DNA of 20,023 nucleotides from Gammaproteobacteria bacterium (GCA_003561495.1 PWWM01000039.1:1-20023), one strand, 5' to 3'; shown: positions 1-6,865, counted from the first letter of the stretch. Numbers and translations are program-made. Notes: generated by a model from the sequence alone, not told the origin.

Positions 1-11
1 CAGGCTCGGCC

Positions 12-31
12 GTCGGCCACGTAGGGCCGAC
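12..31. repeat. REP-like hairpin, copy 1
   Basis: GTCGGCC and GGCCGAC form a perfect 7-bp stem around the hexanucleotide ACGTAG. A second copy at 14017-14036 has the same stem length and the identical loop, with two stem positions changed on both arms so that pairing is kept. The 11 bases upstream are also similar between copies. The GTAG motif in the loop recalls the GTAG head of REP elements mobilised by RAYT (REP-associated tyrosine) transposases. No RAYT gene is present here, so the family assignment is inference. Confidence 0.65.
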
Positions 32-38
32 CCACAAT

Positions 39-80
39 CCTTGCTCCTTGCTCCTTGGGCCTTGAGCCTTGAGCCTTGCT
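39..80. repeat. Heptamer tandem array, CCTTGNN x6
   Basis: Six consecutive 7-bp units share CCTTG followed by two variable bases (CT, CT, GG, AG, AG, CT). A degenerate seventh unit follows at 81-87. The register is exact with no insertions. The array lies between the REP-like hairpin and a second heptamer array of different sequence. No function can be read from the sequence. Confidence 0.85.
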
Positions 81-90
81 CCTTTACCGG

Positions 91-138
91 AACCCTGAAC
101 CCTGAACCCTGAACCCTGACCCCTTAAACCGTAAACCG
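91..138. repeat. Heptamer tandem arrays, AACCCTG x4 and TAAACCG x2
   Basis: Four perfect AACCCTG units occupy 91-118, and two TAAACCG units occupy 125-138. A near-inverted copy of the AACCCTG unit (GTCAGGGGTT, 150-159) can pair with the last unit plus flank (112-120) with one bulged base. The unit length equals that of the array at 39-80 but the sequence is unrelated. The block stops about 40 bp before the candidate rpsB promoter. Confidence 0.85.
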
Positions 139-177
139 AGCCCTTAGGAGTCAGGGGTTATTGGAAAAGACTAGGGC

Positions 178-207
178 TTGCCTGGAGTTCAGAGTATGGG
201 TTATCAT
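178..207 (+). promoter_or_regulatory. Candidate sigma70 promoter for rpsB-tsf
   Basis: TTGCCT (178-183) and TATCAT (202-207) are separated by 18 bp, matching the sigma70 hexamers at 4 of 6 and 5 of 6 positions. Transcription would start near 214 and leave a leader of roughly 215 nt before rpsB. A long structured leader agrees with the known autogenous control of rpsB in gammaproteobacteria. This is a motif match by eye only. Confidence 0.4.
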
Positions 208-290
208 TGTCCGGATTTGCCGAGCCTTGATGCCGGTGAAGTCAAATACACACGCTGATTGACACGTACCGCGGGGTTGCCCGGGGTGAC

Positions 291-310
291 CGAATCGGGA
301 GTCCGATTCG
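291..310 (+). promoter_or_regulatory. rpsB: Hairpin in the rpsB leader
   Basis: CGAATCGG and CCGATTCG form a perfect 8-bp stem with the 4-base loop GAGT. No T-tract follows, so it does not look like an intrinsic terminator. It lies about 120 nt upstream of the rpsB start in the predicted untranslated leader. In Escherichia coli, S2 represses its own operon through structured RNA in this leader; whether this hairpin belongs to an equivalent S2-binding element is inference. Confidence 0.5.
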
Positions 311-430
311 CTATCCTCAAGGGTTCGCAGGTACAGAATCAGCGGAGGCCCAAACCCCGGACAAAGCGCTCTGACCAATCGGCCCAGAAGCCGTCGGCGT
401 GATGTCCACATGCAAGGAAAGGAATACAAA

Positions 431-1498
431 ATGCCCAACGTCAATATGCGCCAGATGCTTGAAGCCGGCGTGCACTTCGGACACCAGACCCGCTACTGGA
501 ACCCGAAGATGGAACCCTACATCTTCGGCGCTCGTGGCAAGATCCACATCATCAACCTCGAAAAGACCCTGCCGCTACTCAAGGAATCACTGGATTTCTT
601 GAGTCGCATGGCCAGCCGTCGCGGCACCATCATGTTTGTAGGCACCAAGCGCGCCGCCAGCCAGTCCATTGCCGAGGAAGCCCAGCGCTGCAACAGCCCT
701 TACGTTTCGCATCGCTGGCTGGGCGGCATGCTGACCAATTTCCGTACCGTGCGCCAGTCCATCAACCGCCTCAAGGAACTCGAGCAGATGTCCGAAGACG
801 GCAGTTTCGAGCGGCTGGTCAAGAAGGAAGTCCTGCAGCTGACCCGCGAGCGCGACAAGCTCGAGCGCAGCCTGGGCGGAATCAAGGACATGAATGCACT
901 GCCGGACGCCATTTTCGTGGTCGATGTCGGGCACGAATCCATTGCCGTGGCCGAAGCCCGCAAGCTCAAGATTCCGGTCGTGGCCGTGGTTGACACCAAT
1001 CATTCCCCGGAAAACATCGACTACGTGATTCCGGGTAATGACGATGCCATTCGCTCGATCCGTCTGTATGCCCAGCTGGCGGCCGACGCCATTCTCGAAG
1101 GCCGCGCATCGGTTCCGACCGTGGGCGGTGAGGACGATGACGAATTCGTCGAGCTGGATGCCGACGGCAACCCGATCGAGAAGCCGACTGAAAAGCCCGA
1201 TGGCGCCTCACGCAAGACGGCCAAGAAAAAGACTGCGACCCGCGTGACCAAGAAGACGGCCAAGAAAAAGACCGCCACCAAGAGCGCCGAGAAGGATGAC
1301 GGCGAGCCGACCGAGCCTGCTACCGAAGACAGCAGCGAAGCGGAAGCTCCCAAGGCTGAAGCGGAGGCTTCCGTGAACGAGGCGGAAGAGGGCAAGGCCG
1401 AAGCTGAAACGAAGGTGACCAAGAAAAAAGCCACCAAGAAGAAGGCGGCCAAGAAAAAAGCCGCCAAGAAGAAAACAGCGGCCAAGTCCGACGATTGA
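431..1498 (+). CDS. rpsB: 30S ribosomal protein S2 with long Lys/Ala-rich C-terminal tail
   Basis: Residues 1-229 are a normal S2: MPNVNMRQMLEAGVHFGHQT at the start, then WNPKM (23-27), the RWLGGMLTNF block (95-104) and PDAIFVVD (158-165). S2 binds the small-subunit platform and is needed for S1 attachment. The ATG at 431 follows AAGGAAAGGA and gives the family N-terminus; an in-frame ATG at 410 would add seven atypical residues. The protein is 355 residues, against about 240 in E. coli. The extra part has an acidic stretch (233-245) and two lysine/alanine-rich blocks (261-288 and 329-352) flanking an acidic Glu/Ala segment, resembling histone-H1-like bacterial tails. A 20-bp sequence repeats exactly at 1214 and 1253. 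The gene is followed by tsf, as usual. Confidence 0.97.
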   Translation: MPNVNMRQMLEAGVHFGHQTRYWNPKMEPYIFGARGKIHIINLEKTLPLLKESLDFLSRMASRRGTIMFVGTKRAASQSIAEEAQRCNSPYVSHRWLGGMLTNFRTVRQSINRLKELEQMSEDGSFERLVKKEVLQLTRERDKLERSLGGIKDMNALPDAIFVVDVGHESIAVAEARKLKIPVVAVVDTNHSPENIDYVIPGNDDAIRSIRLYAQLAADAILEGRASVPTVGGEDDDEFVELDADGNPIEKPTEKPDGASRKTAKKKTATRVTKKTAKKKTATKSAEKDDGEPTEPATEDSSEAEAPKAEAEASVNEAEEGKAEAETKVTKKKATKKKAAKKKAAKKKTAAKSDD

Positions 1499-1499
1499 C

Positions 1500-1539
1500 G
1501 AACCCGGCGCCGAATGTGGATGCAGACGGCGCCCGGTTC
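1500..1539 (+). promoter_or_regulatory. rpsB-tsf intercistronic hairpin (possible partial attenuator)
   Basis: GAACCCGGCGCC (1500-1511) pairs with GGCGCCCGGTTC (1528-1539): a 12-bp stem with one C-C mismatch and a 16-base loop, starting two bases after the rpsB stop codon. A run of seven T lies at 1567-1573, about 27 bases further on, which is too far for a standard intrinsic terminator. A role in lowering tsf transcription or protecting the rpsB mRNA 3' end is plausible but unproven. Confidence 0.5.
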
Positions 1540-1589
1540 CTGACGATGACAATCAACCCAAGTCTGTTTTTTTGAGGAATTCTGATCCA

Positions 1590-2459
1590 ATGAGCATTAC
1601 CGCAGCACAAGTCAAGGAACTCCGCGAGCGCACCGGCGCCGGCATGATGGAATGCAAGAAGGCCCTGGTCGAAACCAATGGCGACATGGATGCCGCCCTG
1701 GAGCACCTGCGCAAGTCCGGCCTGGCCAAGGCTGACAAGAAGGCCGGCCGAGTGGCTGCCGAAGGCGCCATCGTCCATGCCAGCGAAGGCGCACGTGCCG
1801 TGCTGGTGGAAGTCAACTGCGAAACCGATTTCGTGGCCAAGGACAACAATTTCCGCAGCTTCGCCGAGGAAGTGGCCGGCCTGGCGCTCTCGGCCGCTGA
1901 TATCGATGCCCTCAATGGCATGGCCATGTCCGGTGGCGACAGTGTCGAAGACACCCGCCAGCAGCTGGTTGCCAAGATCGGTGAAAACGTGCAGGTACGC
2001 CGCCTGGCCCACCTCGATGCCGGAGACGGCGCCATCGGCACCTATATTCACGGGGGGCGAATCGGGGTGATGGTTGCCCTGACCGGCGGCGACGAGGATC
2101 TGGCACGCGACATCGCCATGCATGTCGCGGCGCTGAATCCCGACTACCGCGACGCCTCCGATGTGCCGGAAGATGTGCTTGCCAAAGAGCGTGAAATCCT
2201 GATCGCCCAGGCAGCCGACAGCGGCAAGCCGGCCGATATTGTCGAAAAAATGGTCACCGGTCGCCTGAACAAGCGCCTGGCCGAGATCACCCTGACCGGC
2301 CAGCCTTTCGTCAAGGATGGCGACATTACCGTGGGTAAGCTGCTCAAGCAGAAGGGCGCCTCGGTCAGCGCCTTTGTGCGTCTGGAAGTCGGCGAAGGCA
2401 TCGAGAAGGAAGAAAGCGATTTCGCCGCCGAAGTCATGCAGCAGGCACGCGGCGGCTGA
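1590..2459 (+). CDS. tsf: Elongation factor Ts
   Basis: EF-Ts is the guanine-nucleotide exchange factor that recycles EF-Tu-GDP to EF-Tu-GTP in the cytoplasm. The 289-residue product starts MSITAAQVKELRERTGAGMM, has the N-terminal UBA-like domain with ECKKAL (21-26), and the EF-Tu-contacting TDFVAKD motif at 79-85. Length fits the family (283 in E. coli). The ATG at 1590 is preceded by GAGGAA at 1574-1579. It lies 91 bp after rpsB, separated by a stable hairpin, and 40 bp before pyrH. Nothing in the coding sequence is unusual. Confidence 0.98.
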   Translation: MSITAAQVKELRERTGAGMMECKKALVETNGDMDAALEHLRKSGLAKADKKAGRVAAEGAIVHASEGARAVLVEVNCETDFVAKDNNFRSFAEEVAGLALSAADIDALNGMAMSGGDSVEDTRQQLVAKIGENVQVRRLAHLDAGDGAIGTYIHGGRIGVMVALTGGDEDLARDIAMHVAALNPDYRDASDVPEDVLAKEREILIAQAADSGKPADIVEKMVTGRLNKRLAEITLTGQPFVKDGDITVGKLLKQKGASVSAFVRLEVGEGIEKEESDFAAEVMQQARGG

Positions 2460-2499
2460 TCATCTTCGGACCGAACTCGCTCAGCAGGGAGTCAACGCC

Positions 2500-3213
2500 A
2501 TGACGAAACCGGCATTCCAGCGAATTCTGCTCAAGATCAGTGGCGAAGCGCTGCTGGGCGAGATGGATTACGGCATTGACCCCAAGGTCAGCTCGCGGAT
2601 CGCCCGCGAGGTGGCCGAGGTGATCGATAGCGGCGTACAGATCGGCATCGTCATCGGAGGCGGCAACATCTTCCGCGGCGCAGGCCTGGCCGCCTCCGGT
2701 ATTGACCGGGTGACCGGCGACCACATGGGCATGCTGGCCACGGTGATGAATGCGCTGGCCCTGCAGGATGCCCTGGAGCGGGCCGGTGTCACGACCCGGG
2801 TGATGTCGGCCGTGTCGGTGCGCGAGGTCTGCGAAGATTACATCCGCCGGCGCGCCATCCGGCACCTTGAAAAAGGTCGCGCGGTCATCTTTGCCGCCGG
2901 CACCGGCAACCCATTCTTCACAACCGATTCAGCGGCCAGTCTCCGGGCCATCGAAATCGGTGCCGACTTGATGATCAAGGCGACCAAGGTCGACGGCATT
3001 TACTCGGCAGATCCGAAGATTGACAGTCAGGCTGAACGCTATCGGCACATCGGGTACGATGAAGTCATCGAGCGCAAACTGGCTGTCATGGACACCAACG
3101 CCATCGTCCTGTGTCGCGATCAGTCCATGCCGATTCGAATCTTTGATCTGAACCAGGCCGGCGACCTGTCCCGATTGATCAACGGCGAGGAAATCGGCAC
3201 ACTGGTCAGTTGA
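2500..3213 (+). CDS. pyrH: Uridylate kinase (UMP kinase)
   Basis: This enzyme phosphorylates UMP to UDP with ATP, feeding pyrimidine nucleotide and UDP-sugar synthesis; bacterial PyrH is a hexameric amino-acid-kinase-fold protein. The 237-residue product has ILLKISGEALLG (9-20), the glycine-rich GGGNIFRG loop (53-60), GDHMGMLAT (73-81), and the GTGNPFFTTDSAA segment followed by KATKVDGIYSADP typical of the family. The ATG at 2500 is preceded by AGGGAG with good spacing; the open frame continues upstream inside tsf but without family similarity. It lies 40 bp after tsf and 90 bp before frr. Confidence 0.98.
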   Translation: MTKPAFQRILLKISGEALLGEMDYGIDPKVSSRIAREVAEVIDSGVQIGIVIGGGNIFRGAGLAASGIDRVTGDHMGMLATVMNALALQDALERAGVTTRVMSAVSVREVCEDYIRRRAIRHLEKGRAVIFAAGTGNPFFTTDSAASLRAIEIGADLMIKATKVDGIYSADPKIDSQAERYRHIGYDEVIERKLAVMDTNAIVLCRDQSMPIRIFDLNQAGDLSRLINGEEIGTLVS

Positions 3214-3218
3214 TCGCG

Positions 3219-3266
3219 TGCCCGGGGCCGTCGTGATGTGCGCCGGGCAGACGGTAAGGCTACAAT
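3219..3266 (+). promoter_or_regulatory. pyrH-frr intergenic hairpin and weak -10-like box
   Basis: TGCCCGGGGC (3219-3228) pairs with GCGCCGGGCA (3240-3249), giving 10 positions with one G-G mismatch and an 11-base loop, just after the pyrH stop. There is no T-tract, so termination is unlikely. A TACAAT box at 3261-3266 resembles a -10 element, but I see no convincing -35 at the right distance. An internal promoter or RNA-processing site for frr and downstream genes is possible. Confidence 0.3.
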
Positions 3267-3303
3267 CCGCGGCCAGGGGTTCCCCATATCAACGAGGTGG
3301 TTC

Positions 3304-3861
3304 ATGCTCAACGAAGTCAAGAAAGACGCCGACACACGGATGAACAAAAGCATTTCGGCCTTGCAGGGCGAGTTGGCCAAGATTCGGACCGGTCGGGCAC
3401 ACCCCAGCCTGCTTGAACACATCACCGTGGAATATTACGGCACGGAAATGCCACTGAATCAGGTGGCCAACATCAATGCCGAAGATGCCCGAACGCTGAG
3501 TGTCGTTCCATTTGACAAGTCCATGGTCGGCAAGGTTGAAAAGGCCATCATGACCTCCGACCTTGGGCTGAATCCGGCCACGGCCGGCTCCAACATTCGG
3601 GTCCCGCTTCCGGCTCTGACCGAGGAACGGCGTGCCGAATTGGCCAAAGTGGTCCACAATGAAGGTGAACAGGCCAAGGTGGCGATTCGCAACATTCGGC
3701 GCGACGCCAATCATCAGCTCAAGGAACTGCAAAAGGACAAGGAGCTGACCGAAGATGACCTGCGCCGTGGTGAAACACTGATACAGGAACTAACCGATGC
3801 TCATGTCGGCAAGGTCGACGAGCTGGTGGCCGCCAAGGAACGGGATTTGATGGAAATCTGA
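3304..3861 (+). CDS. frr: Ribosome recycling factor
   Basis: RRF works with EF-G to split the post-termination ribosome. The product is 185 residues, exactly the usual length, and starts MLNEVKKDADTRMNKSISAL. The IRTGRAHPSLLEHI helix and the ELTEDDLRRGE to VDELVAAKERDLMEI C-terminal helix are diagnostic. The ATG at 3304 follows GAGGTGG (3293-3299); the upstream extension of the frame lies in the structured intergenic region and lacks similarity. uppS follows after 5 bp. Confidence 0.98.
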   Translation: MLNEVKKDADTRMNKSISALQGELAKIRTGRAHPSLLEHITVEYYGTEMPLNQVANINAEDARTLSVVPFDKSMVGKVEKAIMTSDLGLNPATAGSNIRVPLPALTEERRAELAKVVHNEGEQAKVAIRNIRRDANHQLKELQKDKELTEDDLRRGETLIQELTDAHVGKVDELVAAKERDLMEI

Positions 3862-3866
3862 AACGA

Positions 3867-4595
3867 GTGGACTCGAACTCTCCATTACCCCGACACGTTG
3901 CCATGGTCATGGATGGCAACGGGCGCTGGGCCCAACGCCAGGGCAAACCGCGATCACACGGCCACCAGGCCGGCAGCGAGGCACTGAAGCGTGCCGTGGA
4001 GCGCATCTTGTTTCATGGCATTGGGCACATGACGGTCTATGCCTTTTCCAGCGAAAACTGGAGCCGACCCAGCATCGAGGTCAAGCAGCTCCTGGACCTC
4101 TTCATGAAGGCCTTGAATCGCGAAGTTCGTGAACTGAATGACCATGAGGTGTGCATTCGCTTTGTCGGTGATCGTTCGGCGTTCAGCCGTCCACTTCGCG
4201 ATGGGATGAAACGGGCCGAAAAGATCACCCGGAACAATCGCAAACTGATTCTCAACGTGGCCGTCAACTATGGAGGTCGCGCGGACATCACCCAGGCTGC
4301 CCGGCAACTGGCTACAGCCGTTCAATCCGGCCAGCTCAGCCCGGCGGACATCAATGAAGATCTGTTCGATCGCCACCTCTCCCTGCATGACGACCCGGCA
4401 CCCGACCTGCTGATTCGTACCGGCGGTGAAAAGCGTCTGTCCAATTTCCTGCTCTGGCAACTGGCTTATACCGAGTTGCACTTTTCCGATGTCCTTTGGC
4501 CGGACTTCGATGCCGAGCATGTCGATGCGGCTCTGCACGATTTCGCCAGTCGCGATCGACGCTTCGGCGGGTTGAGTCGGGTGCAAAGTGCTTAA
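3867..4595 (+). CDS. uppS: Undecaprenyl diphosphate synthase (cis-prenyltransferase)
   Basis: UppS elongates farnesyl-PP with isopentenyl-PP units to C55 undecaprenyl-PP, the lipid carrier for peptidoglycan and O-antigen. The 242-residue product has the catalytic-Asp motif HVAMVMDGNGRWA (10-22, Asp16), the FSSENWSRP loop, and the C-terminal DLLIRTGGEKRLSNFLLWQ motif. The start is a GTG at 3867, 5 bp after frr; the next in-frame ATG lies inside the catalytic motif and would truncate the enzyme. The last 8 bp overlap cdsA, suggesting translational coupling. Its substrate depends on isoprenoid supply, notable because dxr is absent from its usual place two genes on. Confidence 0.97.
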   Translation: MDSNSPLPRHVAMVMDGNGRWAQRQGKPRSHGHQAGSEALKRAVERILFHGIGHMTVYAFSSENWSRPSIEVKQLLDLFMKALNREVRELNDHEVCIRFVGDRSAFSRPLRDGMKRAEKITRNNRKLILNVAVNYGGRADITQAARQLATAVQSGQLSPADINEDLFDRHLSLHDDPAPDLLIRTGGEKRLSNFLLWQLAYTELHFSDVLWPDFDAEHVDAALHDFASRDRRFGGLSRVQSA

Positions 4596-5400
4596 GACGC
4601 GTGTTCTGACCGCACTGGTCGTCACCGCGATCGGCGTGTCAGCCCTGTTCGGTCTGCCACCCGATGGCTTTGCCATATTCGCCGTTGTGGTTCTGCTCGC
4701 ACTGGGCGGATGGGAAGGCGCCCGGCTGGCCGGCATATCCGGCAGGGCAGCCCAGATCATTCTTGCTGCGACCCTGTCGGCCGTGGGTATCGGCATCCTT
4801 CTGACTCACCCCGGAAATTACATTATTTTCTGGTTGGTGCCGGTTTGCGTGGTCTGGCTGGGCCTGTTTGGCTGGCTGGCGGCGCCCGAACTGGGTAAGC
4901 TCGACACCACCGGGAATCGCCTGGCCAAGCTGGCGATTCTGGCGGTCATTCTGCTGGGTGCCTGGTTGGCGGTCAGCTGGCTGCAGTCCGGATCACCCTG
5001 GCACGTTCTTCTGTTGCTGGTCACCATCGCCTCGGCCGATGTCGGCGCCTATTTCAGTGGTCGCTATTTCGGAGGCACCAAACTGGCGCCGAGAATCAGC
5101 CCGGGCAAGACCCGGTCCGGTGCAATCGGAGGCTTGATCAGTGCCGGTGTTCTGACCGCACTGGCGGCTTCCTTGATCCCGTCCAGTCCTTTCTTGCCCT
5201 GGCAGGCCGGATTGCTGGCACTCGCGCTGGCTCTGGTATCGATCGGTGGTGATCTGTTCTTCAGCCTTCTCAAACGCCAGGCAGGGATCAAGGATTCCTC
5301 GTACCTGCTCCCCGGTCATGGGGGAATCCTGGATCGGCTCGACAGCATCGGCTCGGGACTGCCATTTTTTGCCGTGGCGGTCGTCTTGTGGGGTCAGTGA
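4588..5400 (+). CDS. cdsA: Phosphatidate cytidylyltransferase (CDP-diacylglycerol synthase)
   Basis: CdsA makes CDP-diacylglycerol from phosphatidate and CTP at the inner membrane, the branch point for phospholipid synthesis. The 270-residue product is strongly hydrophobic with several membrane spans. It has SADVGAYFSGRYFGGTKLAP in the middle and the family signature around 231-252, ending in LLPGHGGILDRLDS, where Asp249 and Asp252 are the metal-binding positions expected for the family. The GTG at 4588 overlaps the uppS stop by 8 bp. Length is near the family norm (285 in E. coli). In most gammaproteobacteria dxr follows; here it does not. Confidence 0.96.
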   Translation: MLKTRVLTALVVTAIGVSALFGLPPDGFAIFAVVVLLALGGWEGARLAGISGRAAQIILAATLSAVGIGILLTHPGNYIIFWLVPVCVVWLGLFGWLAAPELGKLDTTGNRLAKLAILAVILLGAWLAVSWLQSGSPWHVLLLLVTIASADVGAYFSGRYFGGTKLAPRISPGKTRSGAIGGLISAGVLTALAASLIPSSPFLPWQAGLLALALALVSIGGDLFFSLLKRQAGIKDSSYLLPGHGGILDRLDSIGSGLPFFAVAVVLWGQ

Positions 5401-5403
5401 TCG

Positions 5404-5480
5404 AACCAAACACCGGATTCATTGCCGATACAATACTGGATGACTGAATGTTTGGTTGACTGCTGGACGGTCAACCCAAA
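5404..5480 (+). promoter_or_regulatory. Competing inverted repeats between cdsA and rseP
   Basis: AACCAAACA (5404-5412) is a perfect 9-bp inverted repeat with TGTTTGGTT (5449-5457). The right arm overlaps the left arm of a second hairpin, TTTGGTTGAC (5451-5460) with GTCAACCCAAA (5470-5480), which has one bulged C and a 9-base loop. The two structures cannot form together. The second ends 14 bases before the rseP start codon. This layout resembles an attenuator or a translation switch, but no ligand or leader peptide is evident. A TACAAT box at 5429-5434 has no clear -35. Confidence 0.4.
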
Positions 5481-5494
5481 CCTGAGCACACGCC

Positions 5495-6865
5495 ATGATG
5501 GAATTCCTGGGTCCCGTAATCTGGTTGATCGTTGCCCTCGGGCTATTGATCACCTTTCACGAATTCGGCCACTTCTGGGTGGCACGGCGTTGTAATGTCC
5601 GTGTGCTACGCTTTTCTGTCGGGTTCGGAAAAGCACTCTGGTCGCGCCACGGCGCTGACGGCACCGAGTACCGCATCGCCGCCATCCCTCTGGGTGGCTA
5701 CGTCAAGATGCTGGATGAGCGCGAAGCCCCGGTTGCTCCCGACCAGCAAAATCAGGCTTTCAACCGCAAGCCCGTAGGGCAAAGAATCGCCATCGTCGCC
5801 GCCGGGCCAATCTTCAACCTGATCTTCGCGGTGGCTGCCTTCTGGCTAATGTTCGTGGTCGGCATTCCCGAAACGCGCCCCGTGGTCGGTCAGACCAGCG
5901 GCATTGCCGCCGAGGCCGGCCTGCAGGAAAAAGACATGATCATGCGTGTGGAGCAGCGTCGCACCGAAAGCTGGACCCATGCACTGCTGGGATTGATGCC
6001 GCCGGCCCTGGACCGGCGACCCGTCACCATCGAAGTCGAGGATGAATTCGGACAGCGGCGGGAACTGACCCTGCCCCTGGATCAGCTCGGCCCTGACTTT
6101 CGGGAAGAGGACACGCTGCGATTTTTAGGCATCGAGCCGTGGCGTCCCGATCTGCCCGCCGTGATCGGCGAGGTCTCCGAGGGCTCTCCGGCCGACCAGG
6201 CCGGCCTTCGCAATGAGGACCGGGTCATCGCCATCAATGACGAATCCGTGCAGGGATGGCAGGATATTGCTCGCCTCATCCCCGAGCAGGCCATGCGCAA
6301 TGACTCGGTCAATGAGTTGAACCTGGACATCGAGCGGGATGGCAGGCTGCTTTCGTTGACCGTGACACCGCGCCTGGAACAAGGGCGCCCGGTCATCGGC
6401 ATTCAGGCGCCACCGCCGGATGCGGAGTTACAGGCCGAATTCGACCGCATGTTCACCATCATCCGCTTCGGCCCGATCGAATCACTGGGCCAGGCCACCG
6501 GGGAAACCTGGCGACTGACCACTGCCACGCTCGGCATTCTTGGGCGCATGATTACCGGCAAAGCCTCACTGAGCAACCTGTCCGGACCGATCACCATCGC
6601 CCAGATGGCGCATTCCTCGGCTCGGCTGGGGCTGTCCAGGTTCCTGTTTTTTCTCGGCTTGATCAGCCTGTCGCTGGCCATCATCAATCTGTTGCCGATC
6701 CCGATGCTCGATGGGGGCCACTTGATGTATTTCCTGGCCGAAATCATCAAGGGCTCGCCGGTCTCGGAGAGAACCCAGATTCTGGGCCAGTACATCGGCC
6801 TGCTGATAGTGATCGGTTTGATGAGCCTGGCCATATTTAACGATATATTACGCCTGATCCCCTAA
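5495..6865 (+). CDS. rseP: RseP site-2 zinc metalloprotease
   Basis: RseP cleaves the anti-sigma factor RseA within the inner membrane after DegS, releasing sigma-E in the envelope stress response. The 456-residue product has the zinc motif HEFGH at 22-26 in the first membrane span and the third zinc ligand in MLDGGH (404-409, Asp406). Two PDZ domains lie between (about 125-200 and 215-300), the second visible as SEGSPADQAGLRNEDRVIAI. Length matches E. coli (450). Start is ATG 5495; an adjacent ATG at 5498 is equally possible. It directly precedes bamA, a sigma-E target in other species. Confidence 0.97.
   Translation: MMEFLGPVIWLIVALGLLITFHEFGHFWVARRCNVRVLRFSVGFGKALWSRHGADGTEYRIAAIPLGGYVKMLDEREAPVAPDQQNQAFNRKPVGQRIAIVAAGPIFNLIFAVAAFWLMFVVGIPETRPVVGQTSGIAAEAGLQEKDMIMRVEQRRTESWTHALLGLMPPALDRRPVTIEVEDEFGQRRELTLPLDQLGPDFREEDTLRFLGIEPWRPDLPAVIGEVSEGSPADQAGLRNEDRVIAINDESVQGWQDIARLIPEQAMRNDSVNELNLDIERDGRLLSLTVTPRLEQGRPVIGIQAPPPDAELQAEFDRMFTIIRFGPIESLGQATGETWRLTTATLGILGRMITGKASLSNLSGPITIAQMAHSSARLGLSRFLFFLGLISLSLAIINLLPIPMLDGGHLMYFLAEIIKGSPVSERTQILGQYIGLLIVIGLMSLAIFNDILRLIP

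Larger units (their letters stand above)
1..430. other. Non-coding region upstream of rpsB
   Basis: I see no credible protein gene in these 430 bases; short open frames exist on both strands but have no family resemblance. From left to right the stretch holds a REP-like hairpin (12-31), three blocks of 7-bp tandem repeats (39-80, 91-118, 125-138), a partial inverted copy of the second repeat unit (150-159), a candidate promoter (178-207), and an rpsB leader with a perfect hairpin (291-310). The 3' end of whatever lies upstream is outside the window. Confidence 0.8.

Noticed and set aside
39..138. CRISPR-like array
   Set aside because: Units are only 7 bp and directly adjacent with no spacers.
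259..264. Perfect TTGACA box as an rpsB promoter
   Set aside because: No acceptable -10 box is found 15-19 bp downstream, where the sequence is G-rich. The pair at 178-207 is more convincing.
1021..1590. Long antisense open frame opposite the rpsB tail, coding a Phe/Leu/Ala-rich hydrophobic protein
   Set aside because: It is the complement of the repeated Lys codons (AAG/AAA read as CTT/TTT) in the S2 tail; no ribosome site and no family resemblance.
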